Source: Chryseobacterium tagetis
GTDB lineage: Bacteria; Bacteroidota; Bacteroidia; Flavobacteriales; Weeksellaceae
Direction of reading: 5' to 3'
DNA length: 64,000 nucleotides
Assembly (NCBI RefSeq): GCF_016735585.2
Contig: NZ_JAERSE020000005.1
Location: 124,001-188,000 of the forward strand
Shown here: in pieces, positions 47,960 to 56,270 of the stretch
Numbering within the stretch: the first letter of the stretch is position 1
Layout of the letters: every line of letters begins with the position of its first letter
Notes under the pieces: generated by a model
What the model was told of the DNA's origin: nothing
The model's database searches: none
The model's input: the letters and a program-made list of their open reading frames with translations, nothing else
Translations under genes and position numbers: made by a program

Positions 47960-48487
47960 ATGACAAAGTTAACAAATTGTCTCGATACTGCTAGTATCTA
48001 TTGTGGCACGTATGCCAAGTATAACAACGGAAGCCTTTACGGTAAATGGTTAAATCTTTCAGATTATTCGGATTATGACGAATTACTTACTGCAATGTAT
48101 GATTTACACAGTGACGAATCCGCCCCTGAGTTTATGTTTCAGGATTACGAATGTCCTTTTCTTGAAAAAATGGGATTGTTGAGCGAATGCCACATATCTA
48201 AAGACATTTACGAAATAATTGAACAAATCAATGATTCAGGTCATGACCTAGAGGTTTACGAAGCGTGTTTGGATAATCTCGGGAAAATGGACTTCCAAAG
48301 TCTGCATGAGTATGTAAACAATTATTATTACGGCGAGTATTCGAGTGATGAAGATTTTGTACAGGAATTATACGAAAATGATATTCCTTTTGGTCTTCCT
48401 AACTTCGTTGTGATTGATTGGGAAGCCACAGCACGTAACATTATGTATGATTATTTCGAGTCTAACGGACATTACTTCGGTGCTTAA
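47960..48487 (+). CDS. ardA: Antirestriction protein ArdA
   Basis: A 175-aa acidic protein that mimics B-form DNA and inhibits type I restriction-modification enzymes. The N-terminal domain shows the ArdA signature SIYCGTYAKYNNGSLYGKWLNLSDYSDYDELLTAM, followed by LHSDESAPEFMFQDYE. The net charge is strongly negative, with many Asp/Glu. It lies just inside the right end of the island, next to the attachment site, and is transcribed toward it. This placement fits early expression after transfer to a new host. Confidence 0.9.
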   Translation: MTKLTNCLDTASIYCGTYAKYNNGSLYGKWLNLSDYSDYDELLTAMYDLHSDESAPEFMFQDYECPFLEKMGLLSECHISKDIYEIIEQINDSGHDLEVYEACLDNLGKMDFQSLHEYVNNYYYGEYSSDEDFVQELYENDIPFGLPNFVVIDWEATARNIMYDYFESNGHYFGA

Positions 48488-48548
48488 AAATACAATCAGA
48501 TTCAAATAGATTCAATTAGGTTTACTCAGGGCGGTTTTTAGAAAAACA

Positions 48549-48589
48549 GTGACCAAAATCGTGACCAAGTGACCGAAAGTGACCAAAAT
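48549..48589 (+). repeat. Right-end GTGACCAAAAT repeats (integrase arm-site candidates)
   Basis: Four direct copies are present: GTGACCAAAAT (48549), GTGACCAA (48561), GTGACCGAAA (48569) and GTGACCAAAAT (48579). Periods are 12, 8 and 10 bp. The same motif in the same orientation occurs twice near the left end. They lie 45-85 bp from attR. Confidence 0.65.
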
Positions 48590-48591
48590 AA

Positions 48592-48626
48592 AAAAGCAAC
48601 TTGCTGTAAATCAGTAAGTTGCTTTT
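48592..48626 (-). terminator. Element-supplied terminator of tRNA-Gln
   Basis: On the minus strand the stem has arms AAAAGCAACTT and AAGTTGCTTTT with a partly paired ACTG/CAG top, followed by a run of T. It lies 10 bp beyond the mature 3' end of the tRNA and belongs to the island, so it replaces the terminator now stranded at 24278-24303. Confidence 0.8.
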
Positions 48627-48633
48627 GTTTGGT

Positions 48634-48647
48634 TGTAGACCCACAGG
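48634..48647. repeat. attR: right 14-bp direct repeat, 3' end of tRNA-Gln
   Basis: TGTAGACCCACAGG, identical to 24311-24324. On the minus strand it encodes the last bases of the T-stem, the 3' acceptor strand and the discriminator base of tRNA-Gln. It defines the right boundary of the island. Confidence 0.9.
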
Positions 48648-48706
48648 GATTCGAACCCCGAATGACGGTACCAAAAACCGGAGTGTTACCGTTACACTAT
48701 AGGTCT
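48636..48706 (-). tRNA. tRNA-Gln (anticodon UUG)
   Basis: A complete 71-nt cloverleaf is present. The acceptor stem AGACCTA pairs with TGGGTCT (one G-T pair) and the discriminator is A. The D-stem is GTGT/ACAC and the anticodon stem is CCGGT/ACCGT with one end mismatch. The anticodon TTG lies at plus coordinates 48672-48674. The T-arm is CGGGG-TTCGAAT-CCCTG. The 3' CCA is not encoded. The gene is intact after island insertion. Confidence 0.93.
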
Positions 48707-48894
48707 GTATTTTGATGAGGCAAATTTATAAAGTTTATTTTAAATATGAAAATAAAAATTAAAGATTAGTTCATGAAAAATGCTTGTGAATACTTTATTT
48801 ATTGATAGTCAAAGAATTATTTTTTATAAAATTTTTGTGATATATTAATTCGACCGATAGGCGATTTGGGTTTTGAACTTGATGGCACAAAATA

Positions 48895-48922
48895 TTGAAG
48901 TTAAATAAAAACCTTATCTTTG
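48895..48922 (+). promoter_or_regulatory. Probable der promoter
   Basis: TATCTTTG (48915-48922) matches the TAnnTTTG -7 element exactly. A TTG at 48895-48897 lies 17 bp upstream, slightly shorter than usual. The der start is 62 bp downstream. Confidence 0.6.
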
Positions 48923-48983
48923 CAAAAAATTGGGCTCCAAAAGTTGGAGAAACCCATTAATAATCATATTATTAAACATTTTT

Positions 48984-50294
48984 ATGTCGAATATTGTCGC
49001 AATCGTTGGGCGTCCCAACGTAGGAAAATCCACACTTTTTAATCGTTTACTGGAAAGAAGAGAAGCTATCGTAGATTCTACTGCCGGTGTTACCAGAGAC
49101 CGTCATTACGGGAAATCTGACTGGAATGGAGTAGACTTTACTGTAATTGATACGGGAGGATACGATGTAAATAATGATGATGTTTTCCAGGGAGAAATTT
49201 CTAAGCAGGTTCAGTTGGCGATTGATGAAGCTACATCTATCATTTTTATGTTAAATGTGGAGGAAGGTCTTACTGATACGGATTTCGAAATCCACGAGAT
49301 GTTAAGAAGATCAAACAAACCAACTTACATTGTTATCAATAAAGTGGATTCTGCTAAAGAAGAAATTGATGCTACAGAATTTTACCAGTTAGGAATCGAC
49401 AAGTATTATACTATTTCTTCTGCAACAGGTTCTGGAACAGGTGAGATTTTGGATGATATTGTAAGAGATTTCCCGACTACAGATTATAAAGATCCTTTTG
49501 AAGGATTGCCAAAAATTACAATTGCAGGTCGTCCCAATGTAGGAAAGTCTACACTTACAAACGCTTTGCTTGATACTGAGAGAAATATCGTTACAGATGT
49601 TGCGGGAACGACAAGAGACAGTATTCAGACGCTTTATAATAAATTCGGACACGAGTTTGTATTGGTAGATACTGCGGGAATGAGAAGAAAATCTAAAGTA
49701 AATGAAGATTTGGAATTCTATTCTGTAATGCGTTCTATCCGTTCTATCGAATATTCTGATGTGGTGATCATCATGGTAGATGCAACACAGGGATGGGAAT
49801 CTCAGGATATGAACATCTTCGGATTGGCTCAGAAAAACAGAAAAGGAATCGTGATCTTGGTGAACAAGTGGGATTTGATCGAAGACAAGGAAACCAACAC
49901 AATACGTGATTTCGAAAAATCAATTAAAGATAAAATAGGGCAATTCCAGGATATTCCAATTTTATTCGTTTCGGCATTGACAAAACAGAGAATTTTAAAA
50001 GCTGTTGATATGGCAATGCAGGTTTACGAAGACCGTAAAAAGAAGATCAAAACTTCAAAATTAAATGAAGTGATGCTTCCGATTTTCGAGGGAACTCCGC
50101 CACCGGCAAATAAAGGAAAATACATCAAGATCAAATATTGTGTACAGCTTCCAACGCCGTCGCCACAGTTCGTGTTCTTTTGTAATTTACCACAATATGT
50201 AAAAGAACCTTATAAGAGATTTACTGAAAACCAGCTGAGAAAAGAGTTCGGATTTACCGGAGTTCCGATCGAAGTGTATTTCAGACAAAAATAA
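48984..50294 (+). CDS. der: GTPase Der (EngA), ribosome biogenesis
   Basis: Der is a tandem GTPase needed for maturation of the 50S subunit. The 436-aa protein has two complete G domains, each with GRPNVGKST (about 9-17 and 182-190), DTGGYD/DTAGMR and NKVD/NKWD motifs, followed by a KH-like C-terminal domain. I chose the ATG at 48984 (MSNIVAIVGRPNVGKS). The upstream in-frame ATG at 48930 adds 18 residues not seen in the family. The phosphopantetheinyl transferase gene follows after 8 bp. Confidence 0.95.
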   Translation: MSNIVAIVGRPNVGKSTLFNRLLERREAIVDSTAGVTRDRHYGKSDWNGVDFTVIDTGGYDVNNDDVFQGEISKQVQLAIDEATSIIFMLNVEEGLTDTDFEIHEMLRRSNKPTYIVINKVDSAKEEIDATEFYQLGIDKYYTISSATGSGTGEILDDIVRDFPTTDYKDPFEGLPKITIAGRPNVGKSTLTNALLDTERNIVTDVAGTTRDSIQTLYNKFGHEFVLVDTAGMRRKSKVNEDLEFYSVMRSIRSIEYSDVVIIMVDATQGWESQDMNIFGLAQKNRKGIVILVNKWDLIEDKETNTIRDFEKSIKDKIGQFQDIPILFVSALTKQRILKAVDMAMQVYEDRKKKIKTSKLNEVMLPIFEGTPPPANKGKYIKIKYCVQLPTPSPQFVFFCNLPQYVKEPYKRFTENQLRKEFGFTGVPIEVYFRQK

Positions 50295-50302
50295 AATCAT
50301 TC

Positions 50303-50941
50303 ATGGAAGTTTGGGTAGCATACAGTTTCCTGAATAAAAATAATTCTGAAAAAGTAGAAGAATTATTTTCAAAGCTTCCTGAAAACCTTGTGAAATCTGT
50401 CATTCAGTATCAGGATAACGACAGAAAATCAAGAATGATTTCAAAATTATTATTAGAAATTCTGGTTAGGAAAATGAATCCTGACCAGAATTTTTTTTGG
50501 AATTTATATCAGAAAGATTCTTTTTCCAGACCCTATTTTAAAGATGTGGAAATGAATTTCAGCACTTCCCATCATGAAGGTTTTTCCGTTGTTTGTGCAA
50601 CAAGAAAAGCTAAATGTGGAATTGATTCTGAATTAATAAAACCTTTACATATTGAGGTATACAATGATTTTCTGCATCCGGAGGAAAAACAGTTTATTAA
50701 TCAGCAAATCAATCCACAAACTTCTTTTTATGAAATCTGGACTAAAAAAGAGGCTGTTTTAAAAGCATCAGGTTTAGGAATTTCTCAGGAGCTACAATCA
50801 TTTGATGTACATGGCGATATAATTCAGATTAACGGTGAAAAATATAGTACTGAAGAACTAAATCTGTCAGAAAATTCGATAACTTATATTGCTACGGATC
50901 AGAAAATAACGCAATTAAATTTAGAGGAGATTGTTTTTTAA
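50303..50941 (+). CDS. 4'-phosphopantetheinyl transferase superfamily protein
   Basis: A 212-aa Sfp-like enzyme that transfers phosphopantetheine from CoA to a carrier-protein serine. Magnesium-binding motifs are visible as KCGIDSE and YEIWTKKEAVLKASG (WxxKEAxxK). It follows der by 8 bp but is functionally linked to the convergent NRPS gene one position away, which has a carrier domain needing this modification. Its end abuts the GNAT gene without a gap. Confidence 0.87.
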   Translation: MEVWVAYSFLNKNNSEKVEELFSKLPENLVKSVIQYQDNDRKSRMISKLLLEILVRKMNPDQNFFWNLYQKDSFSRPYFKDVEMNFSTSHHEGFSVVCATRKAKCGIDSELIKPLHIEVYNDFLHPEEKQFINQQINPQTSFYEIWTKKEAVLKASGLGISQELQSFDVHGDIIQINGEKYSTEELNLSENSITYIATDQKITQLNLEEIVF

Positions 50942-51424
50942 TTATATCCATTTTTCATAAACAATTCTCACCGGTCTGTATCCTTGCCTGTCAAGCCAGC
51001 TTTGCATCGTATGATTGTTGCAGAGTGTATAGCGGTAAATTTTTCTGATGTTGTAGTCTTTGTAAGTTTCCTCAAAAGCTTGATTAAGTGCTGTGTAAAT
51101 CCCATGTTTCCTGAATTCTTTTTTTACATATCCTTCGGAAACGTACAGATCATCAGCATCGCCAAGTTCAAAATTACTGTCGTCTTTTTCATCAATATAT
51201 CCGAAAATAAAGCCAATAGCTTTTCTGTCTACTTCAGCAATCAGGAAAGTTCCGTCGTTTTCCTCTTCACAATCAGATAGGAAACGCAGATAATTTTCGC
51301 GGATTAAACTCCAGTCAGCGGTTTTTTCATTCATTTCTTTTTCTGAAATATGAAGTTCTCCCACCAGTTCATCTGCAATGCTGAGGTTTTCTGAGATTTT
51401 TATTTTTCGAATCGTATAATTCAT
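50942..51424 (-). CDS. GNAT family N-acetyltransferase
   Basis: A 160-aa acetyl-CoA-dependent acyltransferase. The core shows the strand GTFLIAEVDRKAIGFIFGYI, the LYVSEGYVKKEFRKHGIYTALNQAF acetyl-CoA loop (R-x-x-G-x-Y) and the C-terminal NNHTMQSWLDRQGYRPVR helix-strand typical of the fold. The substrate is unknown. It lies 33 bp after the NRPS gene on the same strand and is probably co-transcribed with it, so it may modify the peptide product or act in self-protection; this is inference. Confidence 0.85.
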   Translation of the reverse strand: MNYTIRKIKISENLSIADELVGELHISEKEMNEKTADWSLIRENYLRFLSDCEEENDGTFLIAEVDRKAIGFIFGYIDEKDDSNFELGDADDLYVSEGYVKKEFRKHGIYTALNQAFEETYKDYNIRKIYRYTLCNNHTMQSWLDRQGYRPVRIVYEKWI

Positions 51425-51457
51425 GATATATATTTTAAAACTGAATTAAAGCAATGA

Positions 51458-54400
51458 TTATTTTCCTCTCACCGGACTTCCATACCATGAAGTTTCATCA
51501 GATAAAATTTCTCCTTTCATAATAAGTGAAAGAGCATCCACATTTACATGATCTCCAATTTCAGTATCATACAAAATAATGGTTCTTGAATTGATAGTTG
51601 TCTGTTTCCCGATTTTCACGCTTCCGATTTTCATAATCCGGTCTTCGAAAAGATGGGTTTGAGGTCCGCAGTCTTCATTGAGCATAGCTTCATCACCAAT
51701 GGTTACCATATCATATTCTGTAATGTCTGTGGTATTTAACCAAACTTTCTTACCGATTTTCACGCCTAAAAATCTCATAAAGAAAGGAAGCCACATTGTT
51801 CCTCTCAAAAAATCAAGGAAAAACTGAACGGGAAGTGCTTCGTAAAGCGTGGTGATTCCTTCACTGAGCCATACTTTTACACTGTACATTGGCATTTCTG
51901 TTTTTTTATACTTTCCAACAAAAATCCATTTTAGTAAAACGGTAAAGAAAAAAGAGGGAAGTGCTACAATTACTAAGTAATAGAAGGGTGAAAATAATAA
52001 AAGATGATGAATTTTACCTTCCATATATTTGCTGGTGTACGCGATATAAAGGACGCTACAGATAATTACAACGGTTTGTGGAAGAATAATTCTAATTCCT
52101 TCTACCAAACCTCTTGCAATTTTTAGCCTTAAAGGAGGATTAAAAGTAAGGCTGTCTTTAAAAACATCAGATTTTTGTCTTGTCGGAAGACCAATTGGTG
52201 GAGAACCAAACCAGTCTTTCTCCGTTGAATTTTCAAGTTGCTCCTCAGTTGGAGCTTTACTCAAAACGCCAATCAGCATATTATCTCCAAGTTCATATCC
52301 TTGAGGAATCAAACCGCTGTTTCCTACGAAGCTGTTGTTTCCGATTTTGGTTTTAGCCAGAATCAATTTTTCGTTTCTTACATCGTGCTCTCCCAAAATT
52401 ACAGCATCGGCAATAAATGAACCTTCGCCAATTTCTAATAAATGATGTGAAACATCACTCGCCGTGGAAATTTCTGAATTCTTACCTACCTTAGCGCCCA
52501 TCATTCTGTAAAATTTACTGATATAAATTGAAGCAAAAAGCGGATGAACAACAATCAATGACAAATTGAAAATCTGATCTTTCATCCATTTTCGGTAGTA
52601 GGTGAAACTGTAAACAGGATAAATGCCGGGTTTCATTTTGTATTGTAAGATTCTGGAGATCATACTTACAATTAAAATAAACAGTAAAATATACACTGTA
52701 GAAAGTATCGGAGCCTGCCATAAATAAGAGAAACTGTAATCCGCAGCACGCTCATCCAGATAATATAAAGTATATAAAGTCGGAGCCAACGGCAAGACAA
52801 TCAGTAACGGAAAAAAGAAAAGAGAACATAGGTAAATGAATGCAAATCTGTTTCTTTTTGAAGCAGAACTTAATGTTGGTGTTTCTAGTTCCTTGCCTTC
52901 CTTTATTCTGAGTTTTTCGGCAGGACTTCCGTTCCATATTTCTCCGTAGCCGATTCTTTCACCTTCATTAAGACAGCTTAGATCCTGTAATTCTCCGAAT
53001 TCTTCAATAACTGTATTACCACATACAATTGCCGAAGAACCTAAATAAGCATGCGCTTTGATGTGAACTTTTCTGATTTTCAAAAATCCGTTTTCTACTG
53101 AAGCATTATCTATACTACAGCCTGAACTTGTGTTCACATTTTCATCAATGGTGACCAAATCTTCTGCGGCAATAGGTAACAAGCTCAGTTGTGCGCTCGG
53201 ATGAACTTTTACACCCAATAATTTCAGATATTTCGGATATAAAGGTGTTTCTACGATAAATTCAGAAGGCATCAGTCTTTTAACGGTTTTCCATAGCCAC
53301 CATCTGAAATAATACCAACCCCAAAGCGGATAATCTCCTTCTTTAATTTTTCCGATAACCAGCCATTTTGTTAATAAAATAATGATTGAATATACAGGTG
53401 GAATCAGAGTATATAAAAGAATGGCACTCAGCAATGCGAAAGAAGTTCCGTAACCGTTATCCTGAAAATAATAATAACTTAAATAAGGAAAGAAAATCTG
53501 TAAGCTTAATAAGGAAAAAACAACTAATAAACTCACGGTCTGAGCTGCATTACACAAATAATACTGTAAAGTGGAAACCCTTTGAAAAGGTTCCTGCTCT
53601 TTTGTTTGTTCCTGTTTATTCTTTAAACATTCTGCATAGGAGGCAATCGGGCGGTTTTCATAAATGTCTTTCAGGGAAGCATAAGGAATTCCTGCTTTTT
53701 GTCTTAAATGGGAAACTAAAGTTGCCGCTAACAAAGAATGTCCCCCAAGATCTGTGAAAAAATCCTGATTCAGATGAATCTCTTTACCCGGAAAAACCCA
53801 CTGCAAAACTTGTAAAAGTTTGTCTTCTACAGAAGCATTCTTATCAATTGTAATCTCCTCACTGCTTTCATGAGCTGTAAAACTTTCAGGAATAGGAAGT
53901 CTTTTTCTATCGATCTTTCCGCTCGGCATTCTCGGCATTTCCTTCATTTTAACAATCGAAATCGGAACCATATAAGGCGCTAAAAATTTTGCCAGCTCTT
54001 TTCTCATTTCGTTTTCATCGAAAGCCTCTTCATCATTCATTACAGTATAGCCAACCAATTGTCCTTGCTCGTTAGAATCCTCCTTTACAGCGACTGCTGC
54101 AGAAGAAACGTGTGCAAGTTGATTCAGTCTGGATTCAATTTCGCCCAATTCAATTCTGTAACCGCGAAGTTTGATCTGATCATCAATTCTCCCTTGAAAA
54201 TCAATAAAACCATTCTCCCGGATGACAACAGCATCGCCTGTTTTATAGATTGTATCTCCAGGAAGATCCTCAAAAGGATTGTGAAGGAATTTCTGTTCAG
54301 TAAGCTCCGGAAGATTGAAATATCCTTTGCTTACTCCCGGTCCGGAAATGATCATTTCGCCTCGTTCACCCCGCGGAACGATATTCATATTCTCATCAAC

Positions 54401-55372
54401 TACAGCAAGATGATAATTAGGCAGAGGTCCGCCGATGGTCAGTTCTTCCTGACGGTTTAGAATCGCCATATTTGAAGAAACCGTGGTTTCAGTCGGCCCA
54501 TAACTATTGATGAAAATTCTGTAAGGTTGTGCCCATTTTTCCTGAACCTGCTTTGTACAGGCTTCTCCGCCCGTATTGATCAGCCGAATAGAAGGAACTT
54601 CGTCAATAATCGCCAAAATACTTGGAACAGCATGCAGAATCGTGATTTTATTCTTAGTTAAAACATCACTCAGTTCATCAATAGCCTTCACAGTCAATGC
54701 ATCAGAAATCCAAATAGTTGCTCCGGAAAAAAGACTGATCCAGACTTCTTCGCACCACATATCAAAAGAAACCGAAAACCCCTGATAAACAATATCGGTG
54801 TCTTGTATTTGAAGAAAATCTTCTTCGGATCTAATTAAATGACAGATATTTCGGTGGGAAATAGGAATTCCTTTAGGATTTCCAGTGCTTCCGGATGTAA
54901 ATAAAACATAGGCCCAGTTGTCAGGCGAAATTTTTATTGATAGCGCATCGACTGTATTTTCAGGTTGAGGTGAAATTGATAAAGGCTCACAATGAATATG
55001 CGCATCGGTATCCGAAAAATAAGTCTTAACATTAATATCTGTAAAAACTTTTTTTATTCTGTCTTCAGGCATTTCTCTGTCAAGCGGGACATAGCTTGCT
55101 CCGGCTTTCAGGATTCCAAGAATAGCAACAGGAAGCTCAATGCTTCTGGGATACCATATTCCTACGCAATCCCCCGGTTTTACACCTTCATTTTGGAGTT
55201 GTGCAGCAATGGCATTGCTCCAGCTATCTAATTCCTGATAGGTAAGTTTTTTTTCTCCGAAAATGAATGCTGTTTTATCTTTGTGTCTGTTGAAAGTAGG
55301 TGTTAGAAGTTCGGGAAGCGTTTCATCTTTAATAAATTCAGGCGCTATTTTGCCCATAATAAGGCTTTTCAT
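51458..55372 (-). CDS. Pls/PosA-type non-ribosomal peptide synthetase
   Basis: A 1304-aa membrane synthetase. The adenylation domain (about 20-495) shows VLFTSGSTGNPKG (156-168), YGPTET (291-296), the TGD motif (378-380) and the lysine K486 in PSGKIDRK. A carrier domain follows with the attachment site S546 in DLGGHSLLAA. The second half has six or so membrane helices alternating with left-handed beta-helix (hexapeptide) repeats. There is no condensation or thioesterase domain. This is the architecture of polylysine-type synthetases, which polymerise one amino acid. The product here is unknown. Met6 is an alternative start. Confidence 0.88.
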   Translation of the reverse strand: MKSLIMGKIAPEFIKDETLPELLTPTFNRHKDKTAFIFGEKKLTYQELDSWSNAIAAQLQNEGVKPGDCVGIWYPRSIELPVAILGILKAGASYVPLDREMPEDRIKKVFTDINVKTYFSDTDAHIHCEPLSISPQPENTVDALSIKISPDNWAYVLFTSGSTGNPKGIPISHRNICHLIRSEEDFLQIQDTDIVYQGFSVSFDMWCEEVWISLFSGATIWISDALTVKAIDELSDVLTKNKITILHAVPSILAIIDEVPSIRLINTGGEACTKQVQEKWAQPYRIFINSYGPTETTVSSNMAILNRQEELTIGGPLPNYHLAVVDENMNIVPRGERGEMIISGPGVSKGYFNLPELTEQKFLHNPFEDLPGDTIYKTGDAVVIRENGFIDFQGRIDDQIKLRGYRIELGEIESRLNQLAHVSSAAVAVKEDSNEQGQLVGYTVMNDEEAFDENEMRKELAKFLAPYMVPISIVKMKEMPRMPSGKIDRKRLPIPESFTAHESSEEITIDKNASVEDKLLQVLQWVFPGKEIHLNQDFFTDLGGHSLLAATLVSHLRQKAGIPYASLKDIYENRPIASYAECLKNKQEQTKEQEPFQRVSTLQYYLCNAAQTVSLLVVFSLLSLQIFFPYLSYYYFQDNGYGTSFALLSAILLYTLIPPVYSIIILLTKWLVIGKIKEGDYPLWGWYYFRWWLWKTVKRLMPSEFIVETPLYPKYLKLLGVKVHPSAQLSLLPIAAEDLVTIDENVNTSSGCSIDNASVENGFLKIRKVHIKAHAYLGSSAIVCGNTVIEEFGELQDLSCLNEGERIGYGEIWNGSPAEKLRIKEGKELETPTLSSASKRNRFAFIYLCSLFFFPLLIVLPLAPTLYTLYYLDERAADYSFSYLWQAPILSTVYILLFILIVSMISRILQYKMKPGIYPVYSFTYYRKWMKDQIFNLSLIVVHPLFASIYISKFYRMMGAKVGKNSEISTASDVSHHLLEIGEGSFIADAVILGEHDVRNEKLILAKTKIGNNSFVGNSGLIPQGYELGDNMLIGVLSKAPTEEQLENSTEKDWFGSPPIGLPTRQKSDVFKDSLTFNPPLRLKIARGLVEGIRIILPQTVVIICSVLYIAYTSKYMEGKIHHLLLFSPFYYLVIVALPSFFFTVLLKWIFVGKYKKTEMPMYSVKVWLSEGITTLYEALPVQFFLDFLRGTMWLPFFMRFLGVKIGKKVWLNTTDITEYDMVTIGDEAMLNEDCGPQTHLFEDRIMKIGSVKIGKQTTINSRTIILYDTEIGDHVNVDALSLIMKGEILSDETSWYGSPVRGK

Positions 55373-55454
55373 CTTTGCTTAAATATTTTGTTTTTGTGGT
55401 TGTAGAGTTTCTATAAATATAATTTATTTCTCATTATTTTCAATATCAAATTTG

Positions 55455-55462
55455 TAATTTTG
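55455..55462 (+). promoter_or_regulatory. Possible upp promoter (-7 element)
   Basis: TAATTTTG fits the TAnnTTTG element and lies 46 bp before the upp start. No good TTG is visible at the -33 position. Confidence 0.4.
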
Positions 55463-55508
55463 CAGCGATTTAACGTAATTATTTCCCTTAAAATAAAATT
55501 AAATATTC

Positions 55509-56159
55509 ATGCTTACTATTTTATCACACAACTTTTCTTTGGTGAATTCCTGGATCAATGAACTTAGAAATGTAGAAATCCAGCACGATCGAATGAGATT
55601 CCGTAGAAATATGGAGAGAATCGGGGAAATAGCAGCATTTGAGATCAGTAAAGGTTTAGAACAGAAAGAAGTTGAAATTCAGACTCCTTTAGATACGATT
55701 ACAGTAAAAGAAATTGCAGTTCAGCCGGTTATTACAACGATTCTGAGAGCTGGAGTTCCTTTATTTGAGGGAATTTTAAATTATTTTGACAAAGCCGATT
55801 GCGGATTCGTGGCTGCCTATAGAAAACACGATGCCAATGACTATTTTTCTATTAAACAGGATTATTTAACTTGTCCAAACATTGAAGGAAGACCATTGAT
55901 CGTTGGAGATCCCATGTTGGCAACCGGAGCTTCTTTAATTGAAGCAATCAAAGATTTGTTGACTAACGGAAATCCTAGTCAGCTTCATATTGTTGCAGCC
56001 ATTGCTTCAAGACAAGGGGTTGAAACAATAGAAAAAGCATATCCTAATGCCAAAATATGGGTAGGAGCAATTGATGAGGAATTAACATCGAAAGGCTACA
56101 TCACACCGGGATTGGGAGATGCAGGAGATTTAAGCTACGGAGAAAAACTTCAGAGATAA
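55509..56159 (+). CDS. upp: Uracil phosphoribosyltransferase
   Basis: Upp converts uracil and PRPP to UMP in pyrimidine salvage. The 216-aa protein shows the N-terminal RNVEIQHDRMRFRRNMERIGE block, LRAGVPLFEGIL, the PRPP-binding loop VGDPMLATGASLIEAI, and the uracil-binding ITPGLGDAGDLSYG at the C-terminus. The length and all motifs are standard. It is monocistronic, divergent from the NRPS gene. Confidence 0.95.
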   Translation: MLTILSHNFSLVNSWINELRNVEIQHDRMRFRRNMERIGEIAAFEISKGLEQKEVEIQTPLDTITVKEIAVQPVITTILRAGVPLFEGILNYFDKADCGFVAAYRKHDANDYFSIKQDYLTCPNIEGRPLIVGDPMLATGASLIEAIKDLLTNGNPSQLHIVAAIASRQGVETIEKAYPNAKIWVGAIDEELTSKGYITPGLGDAGDLSYGEKLQR

Positions 56160-56270
56160 TTTTTATTAAAGATTTAACACTCTGTGTTCTTATTTAAGTG
56201 AAACGCCTTTGCAAAATTAAAAATCAACATTTTATTAATAAAAAATCTTTGCTTTTTTGCGTTAAAAAAA

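Larger units (their letters stand above)
24311..48647. mobile_element. Integrated genomic island in tRNA-Gln carrying defence genes
   Basis: The element is bounded by 14-bp direct repeats (24311-24324 and 48634-48647), the second being the tRNA-Gln 3' end. A tyrosine integrase lies at the left end, repeated GTGACCAAAAT sites lie near both ends, and the content is more AT-rich than the flanks. Cargo: an HTH protein, a polymerase-like protein, a helicase-nuclease, a HEPN pair, Hachiman, a three-gene cassette, exported proteins, an Mrr-STAND protein and ArdA. No relaxase, coupling protein, type IV secretion, capsid or portal gene was seen. It is therefore more like a mobilisable island or satellite than a full conjugative element or prophage. 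Confidence 0.9.

Noticed and set aside
24311..48647. Complete prophage or conjugative transposon
   Set aside because: No capsid, portal, terminase, relaxase, TraG or type IV secretion genes were recognised in the interval.
48930..48983. N-terminal extension of Der
   Set aside because: The 18 extra residues have no match to the family; the G1 motif begins properly from the ATG at 48984.
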